From Pagrus major (Eukaryota > Chordata > Actinopteri > Spariformes > Sparidae), in assembly GCF_040436345.1 (NCBI RefSeq), contig NC_133221.1:19589165-19653164 (forward strand): a stretch of 64,000 nucleotides of DNA, written 5' to 3'. The notes under the pieces were generated by a model. The model was not told the DNA's origin and searched no databases. It worked only from the letters and a program-made list of their open reading frames with translations. How positions within the stretch are numbered: the stretch's first letter is position 1; each line of letters opens with the position of its first letter. This document shows positions 14,010-26,760 of this stretch, one piece after another. Position numbers and translations under genes: made by a program.

Positions 14010-15448
14010 ACATTAAACAAGACTTTAGCTATCATTTGCTGTAGTGGCGTCATTACCTTTTGTTTAATGTCATATCTCAGACACTTGGATATTATAGAAA
14101 AGGCCCTTTTACATCTTTCATGTGTGCGTTGTTGCTGCTGACTACTTAAATTTTGCATTTGTATCAAGAAATATTCCTCATGAATCCACATGAAAGCTCC
14201 CATATAACCACTGGCAATTTCTGATGCTTTATAAATTATTTAAGAGATGATTGTTAACCCCATATGAATTATTATATAACCAGCACAGTTTCCCACATTA
14301 CAGTTGGGCTACATGTGTATAATGCTGTGGTTGATAATTTGCTGCAGTTGATTGTTTAGGCTGGCGCAGCAGTGAGCTGTTAGCATGGATAAACTTGCAT
14401 GACCTGTTCCCAGTGAACTTATCAGACTATTTACATTGAAGGTAACCCTCTGAATAAGGACAGTGGGGTTCATGTGAGGGCAGAGAGGATTTACTACATT
14501 AGTTACTAGCTTCAAATAACAAAACAAGTCTATTTTTCTTTAAGATAATAATTCAAAAATGTATAGATTTGACTGAGTAAGTAGGATATATAATGGTTGC
14601 AGAAAATGTGCCTGGTCTGGTTACCTCTCCCACAGTTTCTGTCCCTGACAGTGCCCTGTCATCCAGAGTTAGCATCACCTTTGCAGATCAGTAGCACAGA
14701 CTGCCACCCTCTCCCTCTTGCTCTGGAGCGAGCACATATTGGCTGTAAGAGAGCTGCATCTCCCCTGCGTCAACGCTGTTTTCTAAGATAGCCCAAATAT
14801 GTCACTCACTGCAGCTTTTTCTGCAGCCACCAGCTACAACACAGTCCTGTCTGCAGCAGCTGGGATGCTTCCCAGGCTGACTAGCACACAAAGCTGTAAA
14901 CTGCCCAACTACTACTCCACAAACCGGCATGAAAGTAATCGACAGAGCCTTTATTATCCCTGTGATATACACTGATATGGATTGTGGTTCTGGTATGAAA
15001 AGTTCTATCATAAAATCAGCTTGATAGAAAATCAAAACAATATAACTTTATCACACTGTATGTAAGACGGAGAATGATGTGCAGTGGAGGATCTAGAGGA
15101 CACTAAACATAAACACCAGACCCTTCACGTTCTTGGTCCTCCTTGGCTCTTGGTTCATGTTGTAGATGAAGCCTTCATTATGTGTAGTGCTTCTAAAAAT
15201 ATTTAAAGCACCCAGAACCTCATTAAAAAAATACTTAAGCTGCAGCGGGAGGAAAGATAACAGTCAAACTGGCAATTTGAGAAAACACAGATTAAATCTG
15301 ATTATTAAAAACAAAGAAAAAAAGGCTGTGAATTGCTAATTAGTGCCGGTGAGAGAAAAACAAGCTGCCTATCAAGAAATCTCACCTCAGGATAGAAATT
15401 ATTTGTGTTTTTGTAGACGCTGACATTTCCTCTCTGTGTTCCTCACAG

Positions 15449-16876
15449 TCAATAAGCACAAACCCTGGATCGAGACGACGTACCATGGGATCGTAACGGA
15501 AAATGATGACAAAGTACTTCTGGACCCCCCTCTAATTGCACTGGACAAGGATGCTCCTCTACGCTACGCAGGTGAGAGAGGAGATTTAATGATGCTGCTG
15601 CTATTCCTTTAATCCCTCAGCTTCACTCTGCCCTCCTCTCATTTTATACTTAATAAAAGAGAAAACATTTTTATTACTCTCCATTAAAGCTTTGAGGTTG
15701 TGTTACAGGTGTTGAATGCAGAAGTTCATGTATGAATAATGTAAGTTTTTTAGATATTTCAAGGGCATTGATTACATGTCTTTAAACGTATACACATCAG
15801 TTTGCTAATGGATTATTTATAAACGTTGAGCTCATCATTTCATGTTTAAAACATGAAGTTCCTCTTTCCGCAGTGTGTTTTATTATCTATAACACTCTCT
15901 GTGATGTGGATTGTATTTGAGATTATATGTGCACTTATGCAAACCAAATGTTCACTGACTCTGTAGTGAAGGAAGGAATAACTTTGTACTATGTGGCTCG
16001 ATTGATTTTTATGACATGGCTGTTACACTGACATACAGCTGGCTACCATATCCTCCAGATTGACTTTTTTGATATTCAGATCAAAATACTCTTTCATGTT
16101 TGTTTTGTTTTTTTGTCCCCTCCCTGTGGAAAGGCACAATTAGTGAGCTTTATGTACCAAGGCAGCATTAGCTCTGGGGAGGTTTTTTTAATCACAGCAG
16201 GATTGACTTTGGCCAGGATTCAAAGCACCACCGCATTGGAAATGATTTCCCACCATTTCACATCACATGAGCTGTGTGATCTTTTGTCTGCTGCTCCCTT
16301 CACACACTCTCTCGATGCTCTCACTCCACTTGATATGGCCATTTTTATCTCAGATTATGTCTCCTGATTTAGCAAGTGAGGCTTTAACGTCCACGTGCCT
16401 CTCAGAGGGAATGCCAGATGAAATTTTCTACACAAACTCGCGTTACATTTGCTTTTTCGCAAGAGCTGATCGGCCTTGCAGCACACAGATTTCAAGGTCG
16501 ACTACTTCAGTGAGAGGCCCATCATTTCCGAGGGGTAACATGCCCATCCTCTGCATGCTGTTTGCCTCCTTTCACAGTAAATTAGCGTTGAATGCCGAGC
16601 TCAGTGCTCCCACTTCTTTCGGCTGGGGCTCCCTTTTTTGATTTTACGAATGGACTGCATGTCCCTGTGAACTAGCTCTCGAGAGACAGAACAGAGCAAG
16701 CAGTCTGGCTTCACGTGGCAGCAGGGGTGACCAGCTCTGTCGTGCCAGCCTCCTTCTAGCAGGCTCATCTGTGCCAACAAACAAGGTTCACTGTAAAGCT
16801 GACCCACAGGCCAAAGAGGCCCAATCGCAAGTCAGATCAGCGTGATTAGGTGAATATTTAGCATGTGAGAAGAGCC

Positions 16877-16969
<93 letters not shown>

Positions 16970-19900
16970 GAGTGACCCTTTTTGTGTGTTTGCGCATGTC
17001 TGTGTGAGTTCAGTCAGGCCGAATGGAGCTGAGATAGTTTAAACCAAAGCCCGTTCAAACTTGAAAATGAGCACAGTGTTCATGGATGACTGTGCTCTAA
17101 AACAAATGAGGAACACAAAGCAGGGAGCGTTTGCCCTCCAGATCTGGGTTGTTTGATTCATTAGATTAGACAGTTAATGAAAATATTATCAAAATTACAA
17201 TTTGGCCAAGTGTAATATCCAAAAGAAGCTGTTTTAATTTTTTGATTAAAGTGATGGTGACAGAACAGCATTATAGTAAAGTACTCTCTTGTTCTACAAA
17301 TCTTGATCTCCAGATGTAGGAAAACAAGTTTGTTTGGTACAGACTCCAACAAATGTCACATCATCATGATTTTTAAGGTGCAATATGTAAGAATTTTAGT
17401 TGAAAACAACCAAAAATGAACTAAAATTATCAACAAAGTGGAGAAATAACAGTTTTGACATTATGTCAATGTTTTGTGTTACAGAGATATTTACGGAAGT
17501 TAGCATGCTAACCAGCTAGCCCTAGCCCATCACAGTCCAAAGCTCCTTAACTAGTGGTGTAAACACTAACACTCCCCCAAACTCCCAGTCCAGCCCACCA
17601 GCTACATGGCTAACAGAGCTAGCTAGCTATTGGCAGTATCAGTTAGCAGCAGTTAACGTTTAGTCTGGTAACATACTGCCCCCTGTTGGTTTGGAGTAGG
17701 AATTTTACACCTGGCCAATTCTTAAATATTGCACCTTTTATTAGTTTTTTCAGTGAAAATGAAAACTGTGTTGTAAAAATGATAATTCTAACTAATGATA
17801 TCACAATTGTGTTATCAGTTAAATTAATCTCAACATGATTTTCTTTTTAACATACTGTGTGGCCCTCACTGCAACACAGTGTATATTTACAGCATATTGC
17901 CCCAGTAGCCAAGTAATGTTGTCAGATTATTAATCATGGTAATTTATGTAAATGTTAAATGAGAACTGCAGGTCAAGACTTTAAAATCAATATATGTAAC
18001 GATCATTGTGATGGCTGACCCGAGCCGTGCTGAGAGGCCTGCATGACGAGTGAAAAGCTGAGGAATTCCTGGTGTGAGCTGGTCATTAGTGCTGTGGTAA
18101 ACACGGAGGCCCACAACTCCCACTGCATGACTGGCTCTAAACAGCAGCTCCTAATGTGAAATCCATTTCTAATTATTTAGTAGGTGAAAACAAAATGACC
18201 AGGTCCAACCCACTGGAGGCCCTGACGGGGCTTTTAAAACAAACAGCCAAGCAGAAAAGGACTTCATCGTTTAATTAATTTGTTCTCCCAAGATTTCCTT
18301 TTATCTTATCGTCAGAGTGAATTAATGAATCCAGAGAATATGTGTGCAGTGTCTGGAGAAGTAAGATAAACATGTTGACTCTCCAGAATCCTCCAAAACA
18401 TGCTGACATTAAAAAGTGAGATTTCTGTTGGTTGTCATTTGATATTCTGTCATTTTCACAAGCTGTTTCTTCTAAAAGGATTTGCTGAGGCATTAATAAA
18501 ACTGCAAACACTTCAACATAACCGGCTTTTCATAAATGTTTTAATCCTTCTTTTCTTTCAACTGGCAGAAGACTTTGTGCTTATGAGAAACTGAATCTGA
18601 GCTTCTCTGACGGTGATTTTGTAAGCTTATAGTGACAGTATGTTTCCTTCCTGTCCTCTCTGTGTTTTATCTGACATTCTTAACATTTCTTCTAACTGAT
18701 CTGGGTTTATCTTTTCTCCCTTCCTTGTAGAGAGTTTTGAGGTGACCCTCACTGAAGAAGGTGATCTTGGGCTCTTTCTTCTGCCTTGTGCTTAGTTGTT
18801 TCTATTAACCCCACTAACGCAAAAAACAACATCCACACTTTGACACAGAAACTCCTGCCATGCTCTGTAATTTCCCCATTCGGTTTTCTCGACTTTATGT
18901 TCTTCTCACCCTGAATTCTTTGGAGTTCCAACAGCTGGATGAAAAGTGTGATGTGGGGCTGACTGTACTTAGAAATATCTGTGCATGAGACATCCATTGC
19001 AGTTTGCAGACCCTAACAGTTTTTCAGCTGTCACCAGGAAAGAGAAAGCTGCTTTAAAAACAGGAGTTTTAAATCACTTGGCTGCCATTTTGCTCAATCC
19101 AGATATTTCAATTAAAAAAATATGGAAGGAGAAGCCAATTTTTGACAAACCAAAAAGAAACATAAGATGATTTCACAACCTCCTCGTGGAAATTGGAGGA
19201 GAAATTGACGCTAGAATTGGTATTTAAAGAGGATAAAAGTTCAGAAAATGTAACATTAAAGGCATCATCCATGTTGGTGGTGCCTCTCTGTGCAGGTACA
19301 GTGACTCCTGTGGACTTTTCTGATATTTAAGTCTCAACTGAAAGCTGCTGAGATTGTTAACTAATGCAAACTCTCTCTGCTGCAAAGTTTCTGTTGTTGC
19401 ATCTTTGCCTCAGTGGATCTGTTGAGTTAATTCTCCACCACTAATCTCCACCATTAGCATGGCTGCAGTTGTCATTTGATGTGGATGTCAAGCAAGTTGA
19501 TATTTCTAACCCCAGTTCTCATCCAGTACTTTGTTTTGTTTTGTTTGAATACTGTTATTGTAGCTCTCTATGATTTCATTTTGTTTGGATTCATTTTGCA
19601 GTAGTTTTGGGCGAGAGGCAAAATTACACAGGAAGACTTCCTTTAATTAAGAAAAACATTATCTGGTGTTGAGAGGTTTTCTTTTCTTTCACTGACTTTT
19701 TTCGGGTTTTGATGACTGAATTGGTGCTGGATCAACTTATCACAATGCTATAATGCTCTATTTAATTTTGCTTTAATTTCTTTAATTTCTGTTAAATATT
19801 GTTTCTATTATAAGATAGGCTGCAATTTTTACTTATCACAGAGATACATGATCTTCACTTTAAATCCTGTTCTCTTTGTATTTATGGGCTTGGTTTTGTG

Positions 19901-22900
19901 ACTTTGATTTATGATACTTTAAGTACTCCTGTGAAATGCCTGTCCACATCTTTTCGGTTTCTGCCTGCATGACTGGATGCAATGTTTTCAAGTGGCTTGG
20001 AAAAGACACTCCGTCTTCTATGATACTAAATGTCCCACACCCTCTCCCAACTCCCCCCTTCCCCCAAATACTCACCCATATGACAGTGCTTTTTTTGGGC
20101 TTCCTCCACAGCCACCACCCACCCCAATCTACTACAACTCCCTGGCACCCAAAACCTGTGGCTGATCTTTTTTTAAAATTTTTAATTAATTTATTTTTTT
20201 TGCGTGAATTTATGGTTTTGTTGTTAACATTTTTTATTTTTATTTGTACAATTAAAAATGTCACGCCTGTCGTCACTTATTCTGAGCAAACTCTCTTTTG
20301 GCTCTTGACGTGTTCAGGTGAGATTTGCGGCTTCAGGATCCATGGGCAGAATGTCCCCTTCGAGGCAGTGGTCCTGGACAAGTCCACTGGTGAGGGGGTC
20401 ATCCGGGCCAAGGACAAGCTGGACTGTGAGCTGCAGAAGGAGCACACCTTTACCATCCAAGCATATGACTGTGGAGAGGGTCCCGATGGTGCCAACATGA
20501 AGAAATCCCACAAGTGAGTCAGACTCTGCCAGTTCAGAAGTGTGTTTCTTTTGTTTTGACAAGATTCTGTTTAGTTTGACTGCAGTGCAAGCAATCATAG
20601 TTGAGTCAGCTTTGTTCAAAATAAAGTATTGCATCCATATATTCACATCACAGCAAATGATAATAAAATAAATACTGCTTGTTCATTAACATAAGATTAA
20701 AGCCTGCCCTCATATTTATGTAAATTAATTTAGGTTGCTTTCACACCTGTTTGCTGTGGTTCATATGAGCTCTGTAGCATTTGGCTGTTTGTTTTTGATG
20801 TGAAGACCAACCACAGTAGTCACAGGACTGTGTGATGGTAGATATGTGATTTTACCAGGAATTCAACGAATAGACTATTATTAAATCCTTCTTCTGATTG
20901 TGGGAACTGTCAAGTGGGGATGTCATAAGTGATAATCTAAGATAATTTGTGAAGTATGCAAACATGAATTTATATCAGGACATGAGAGAAAATGAATTCA
21001 AACAGAGGTGTGATGAGTTTGAGTTTTGACACTGACATAGTTGCCACACAGTTAGGGTCAGGATCCCTGTAGTATCACGGCATAAATTGCTACCTTTTTG
21101 TCCATTATCATATGAGGTAAACGGCTAAAACAGTTAGATTAAATCAAGATTGATCAGCAACTGTTGATCATCGATTGTCACTTCTTCTCACTTCTTAAGC
21201 AAAAATGTCAAACATTGCCTGTTTTTATAGTCTCTCAAATGTAAGAATTTGATGCTTTTTCTTTGTCAGACATGAGAGTAAACTGATTGTCTTTGTGTTT
21301 GGGTTGCACAAAACCAGAAATTTAAAGACATCGTTTGAACTTTGGAAAATGATAATATGACACTTCATAGACAAAATGATTAATTTAGAAAAGAATTGGT
21401 AGACTACTTGATAATGAAAAGATTTGTTAGTTGCAGCGATAATGAGGTCCAGTTGTCTTCTGGACTAAGAATGCTTATAATCAATTGTTTCTTTGTGAGC
21501 AGTTTGTCAACACCAGAGAGGAAAAATAAACACGTTAGATGCAGCGAAGCATCGCTAGATTTGCTTTCAGTCACCAGAATATGATTTCTTCAGGCTGGTC
21601 CATGAAGCACTGATGATGCAGGAGAAAAGTCACCAGAACTGCCAAATTAATGAGTTACCCGTCAGTCATTATGACTTGTTTAGTCCACTGTTTATTTGTA
21701 ATAAGGCAGTGTGAACATAAAACGGACTCAGAAGCTTTTGAATGATTTTTTCCTTGTTCTGGCTCAAATGAACAAAATTCTGTTCAGAAGTGTGACAATA
21801 GAATATTTTGTCTCTATCAGGGCCACTGTGCACATCCAGGTGAATGACATCAATGAGTATTCACCAGTCTTCAAGGAGAAGTCCTACAAAGCCACCGTCA
21901 TCGAGGGAAAGAAGTATGACAGCATCTTGAAGGTGGAGGCGGTGGACGCTGACTGCTCCTTCCAGTTCAGCCAAATCTGCAACTACGAGATCGTCACCCC
22001 TGATGTGCCCTTCACCATCGACAAAGATGGTAAGGATCGACTCCAAGCAGTCTCGTCTTGGTGCCTGCCGGGGGGCAAAAGCTGCAACACATGCCAAGAC
22101 CCACACATTTATTGACTCACATCACATTGTCTATTGATCTGTGTAAACAACGGTGCAGGAAGAAGACTCATTTAGAATTCACCACAGGTTGTTGCCTTGA
22201 GGGCGATGGCCGTCTCCTTGAAATGTCACCCAAGTTGGTCATTTGTGTCGGACTGTGGGGATTATTGTCTTTGTGTCTTGCAAAACAAAATTAAAGATCA
22301 AGTAAAAAAGACATCAGATATCCAGGCACAGCTGATACAACGCCTGGTTCAGGTGATAATGTGAGGAGGAACAATCAGTCTGAGGATAAATAATATTGGT
22401 GAAGGTGCTTAACTGTGACCACTAACCATGGGATCTGATCAAACAAACTCTATCACTTTCTTTTTATCATTGCATGCTAATCAAACTTTATATACATATT
22501 AACTTGGTAATCAACTCTTGTAGCATCTTGAGCAAAATTAAATCAAAATATTATGATGTGGCCCGAACAGACATCAATCAATAAATTATGTTTTTTGTTC
22601 AGCGTGACAGTGAAGCACTCTCAGGCAAAGATTTCTATTTGGCAACTTCTTTTAATATTTCAAAATACTCAAATGATTTTTTTTTTTATTTCTTAGCACA
22701 TCTGCTGCTTTGAAATTAAACAAAGAGCTGCCTTGGCACCCACTTCTTTTTCCTTTCTTCGCTCAGGTTTCATCAAGAACACGGAGAAGCTGAGCTATGG
22801 CAAAGAGCGCATGTACAAGCTGACTGTGACCGCCTACGACTGTGGAAAGAACCGCGCCTCTGAGGACGTTCTGGTCAAGATCAGCGTCAAGCCCACCTGC

Positions 22901-25900
22901 AAACCCAGCTGGCAAGGTATCAAAGCTCTCCTCTACTAGCTGTAGCTCGCCAACCATCACCATACAGGTGTGCCTCTGTGTTGAACAAAAGTGGCCCACC
23001 GACGCACAGTACACACAGGCTGCCATTGTAAAATAAGGTTATTTAACTCCTTTAAGCCACAAGGCCTTTTATCGCGATTGAAAGAACCAAAAGTAGTTCT
23101 TAATGAGTAATCACTATTGACAGCCCCTGTATTGACTGCTCACATGTTATCTCTGCTGTGCTGAAGGAGATCTTTTCACTCTTTACTCCCTCCCTCTCGC
23201 TTCGTCTTTCAGGCTTCAATAAGCGGATTGAATATGAGCCTGGCACAGGTAGCCTGGCCCTTTTCCCCAGCATGCACTTGGAGACCTGCGACGAGCCAAT
23301 CACGTCTATCCGAGCCAGTGTTGAGCTGGAAACCAACCATATTGGGAAGGGGTGCGACCGTGATACCTACTCGGAGAAGTCTCTGCACAAGCTGTGTGGT
23401 AAGTAACTGCTCCACTAAATGGTTATTGTCAGTAGTACATTGTTTGGAAAGAAATTCAATTAAGTGCCCACTATAATTGCCTTTATCCACTTTGATTGCT
23501 TATTTAGGAGCTAGCTCCGGCACCGTGGAGCTCCTGCCTGCACCCAGCAGCTCCGCCAACTGGACAGTCGGACTGCCCACTGACAATGGACACGACAGCG
23601 ACCAGGTGTTTGAGTTCAATGGCACCCAGGCCATCAAGGTTCCTGATGGTATGGTGAGCACCAGCCTGAAGGAGCCCTTCACCATCTCTGTGTGGATGAG
23701 ACATGGCCCCGGGGCCCATGAGAAGGAGACCATCCTCTGCAACTCTGACAAGACAGGTAACGTCCCCTGAGGAGAGTTTGACTTTTAGTTTGTTTTATCA
23801 GGTTAATTGGTTTGTGAGTAGTTGTGTATAAAAACGTACACTAAACATACATTATTATAATCCAATCCAAACCTCCATAATATAAATTGTCTTCTTGTAA
23901 TAGAGACTGCTGTATGACAACAACATTAATTGAAAGTTTTGTAGAAATAGTTGTTTCGGATGTTGTTTACATCAGTCATATTTGTAGAAATCTGCTGAAC
24001 AAAAGGCCTGTACAGTTCAGTTTTATTTGTAAGTGAAAAGCTGAACTTCTGTGTGAGTATGCCTGTGACTTAACACAGATATAAAAAAACAATGACTGAG
24101 CTGTTGGACATTGATGCTGGAAAACACAATGAAGCAGCACAAAAAACCCTTTTATGAACTGAACTTAACTTAGCATTATTACTGAAAATTCTGAAAATTT
24201 GCCTCTGATAAAAAAAAAAACCCTCAGGCGATAATCAGCGTTGGTGCTCAGCTGGACACATGGAAACACACTTCCTTCTATATTTTCTTTCTTACCTCTG
24301 TCGAGTGCTCGCTGACATTTCCATTTTTGTCACTAGTTTTATGATTTTGCATGTGGTCACAAGCTCCTTGATCTTATTGACTGTAAAGTCTCTGCCATGG
24401 CCAGCGAGAGGCAGCTCATCAGCTTCTGTCCGACTGCTTATATAAGAAGGATTACATCAGAACGGCTGTGGCCTGGACAGGAAGCTCCCATACCCGTGAT
24501 CTAAGCTCCAGTCATGACCTCCATTCAGCGCAGATTCATGTCTCACATTTGGTTCATTTCTTCTACATTTTAGTCTTAGATTTTCCAAATTATAACCAGA
24601 CCAGAGTCAAGAATCCTATTTGTGTTCTTTAAAGGCTGGCCTGTCGATTTTGTTGTTAATTAAATGGTAGGAAGATGAAGTGTTAAGTGTTTGTTCAAGG
24701 ATTTCTTCACAGTCTATTTAAATGATAGACCTATAAACCTATAACCTGATGTTCTCTACTTAGAGCACATGAAATTATATGGTAGATTATTGTTATATAT
24801 TGTTACAGGCCGAGTCTATGAATACATTTTGAGAAAAACTCTCTAAAAATCTTTGAATCTTTCCAAGTATTAACAGCCAGTTGGTGTTTGGTACAGAGAT
24901 TACATGTGCAGGCTGACTCTTTGATTTCTGTTGTTTTTGACAGCTTCCTCCAAAGTAAATAAGTTACGGTTACATTTCCAGTTTAGAGAACAATACATGT
25001 GTTAAAAGGAATTGGTTGTGGAACTGGTTTCAAACTGTTACTTTCTGGCGTTGTGAGAACCTGTTAAGGCATGTTTGTAAATAATAAGAACAAGAAATGC
25101 CATGGATAAAATAGTCATCAAATCCCGGTGGTTATGTATTTCAGAGCTGTTATCTGTGTAATCATTAAGCACCTGGCTGCAGGCTTGTACTTGAAATGTA
25201 CCTTGTTTACTAGTTATTTACTGCCCTCTTTAGTGTAGTTGTCAGTTGGAAATATAATAATACTTTAGGCAACACAAGATTGTTTTGCTTCTCAATGGCT
25301 CCTTAGAAAATTCAGCACTATAGAATATATTTAAATCATACTAATACTAGTAAATGTCTCCTTTTCAATCTTGTGTCAGTAAATCACAAAATAATCGCCA
25401 TATGCAGTAACACATGTACACTGAAAATTGAGAGTTACAGTTTCATATCTTGATCTCCACTCTGTTCTATTCTGCAGAGATGAACAGACACCACTACTCG
25501 CTCTACGTCCACAACTGCAGGTTGATCCTTCTTCTCCGCCAGGATCCATCTGAGGCAGAGAACTACAAACCAGCCGAGTTTCACTGGAAACTCGACCAGG
25601 TCAGCTGCCGCGCTTTGTGCAACTTTAGAGAATGATATTTAATCAAGAGTAAAGTTAGTTACAGTGGTACTATGTAATTTTCACAGGCCCGTTTCCAGCC
25701 TTTCATCCCCTCTGTTTTGTTCTTTGCAGGTGTGTGACAAAGAGTGGCATCACTATGTGCTGAATGTGGAGTTCCCCACCGTGTCTATGTTTGTCGATGG
25801 CACTACCTTCGAGCCCTTCCTGGTCACAGAGGACTACCCACTGCACGCCTCCAAGATCGAAACTCAGCTCACCATCGGAGCCTGCTGGCAAGGTAAACTC

Positions 25901-26685
25901 TTCAATACATTAAAGGAACCATTATTCTCTTGTGTGACCATATGTGTTGATTTAGTAATAAGTCTGAAGAACGGATACATTGTAAAGAAAAAATCTGTCT
26001 TACTTAGGGTTAAAATGTCTCTGCAAAATCTAGCTATTTTTCTGGATAAAACGGTAAAAAGATACACTAATGCTACCTGATAATTATAGGGCGCACGCTA
26101 TTTTATTAACTCTTTCTTAGATTCTGAAATGATGCACCAAGTCCTCGTATGTAGCCTCTGAATCTCTACTGCAGATCCTCAACCTTCCTCCCTGTCTCTC
26201 CCTGCTCTCTTGTTTCTGTCCTCTACAGACAACTCAGGACATGACAATGACACTGAGTCAGTCTCTGAGCCCACCTCAGGTTGCTCAAATCTTTCCCTTA
26301 CTCCTCAGATATGTCCATGTGTCCACACTGTCCCACCACGCTAACTGCATCCTCATACCATTTTGACTAGAATGATTCAGATACATTCTAGATGCAGAAA
26401 GATTTATTTTTGTCATTACTGTTTGGAGCATGATGCAGTGTGGGTGAAACTGGTGTGATTTTGCATTATTTTTTGTGTTTTCTTCATTCCCCATTTATAC
26501 ACTCGTCTCACTGCAGCAGCCAGGCAGTTGTTTTTCACATAAGCAGAGCAGAAATAGACATATAATGAGCACAAACTCCAGACGTGGCTGCAGCATTTTG
26601 GCTGTGGAGGCTCTTCTTTCAGACCATGACCTTTGGGTCAGAGGCAGTAGCTCCTCCAGATCAGATAACAAAGCTACTGCAGCAC

Positions 26686-26760
<75 letters not shown>

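Larger units (their letters stand above)
1..15448 (+). other. non-coding stretch, probably 3' part of clstn1 intron 1
   Basis: There is no exon-like ORF with flanking splice sites and recognisable protein similarity here. The first clear exon begins at 15449 in mid-codon (phase 1), so a coding exon must lie upstream. The stretch is AT-rich and holds dispersed repeats and MITE-like elements, listed separately (around 417, 2529, 8915, 9125, 11228 and 13668). A less repetitive patch at about 5820-6240 might be conserved non-coding DNA. The first exon could in principle hide in this stretch, but I saw no signal-peptide-like start codon region followed by a phase-1 donor. Confidence 0.75.
15572..20317 (+). 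other. clstn1 introns around the microexon
   Basis: These are the introns upstream (15572-18730) and downstream (18761-20317) of the microexon. They contain a long TG microsatellite (16879-16967) and a MITE-like element (17375-17738). Patches at about 16110-16640 and 18000-18260 are more GC-balanced and non-repetitive, and could include splicing or enhancer elements; that is speculation from composition only. ORFs here lack splice context. Confidence 0.5.

Noticed and set aside
16788-16997. His/Thr-repeat open frame
   Set aside because: Translation of the TG microsatellite.
19936-20517. 193-residue open frame ending in clstn1 sequence
   Set aside because: Only 20318-20513 is coding; the upstream part is intron read-through before the acceptor tgttcag.
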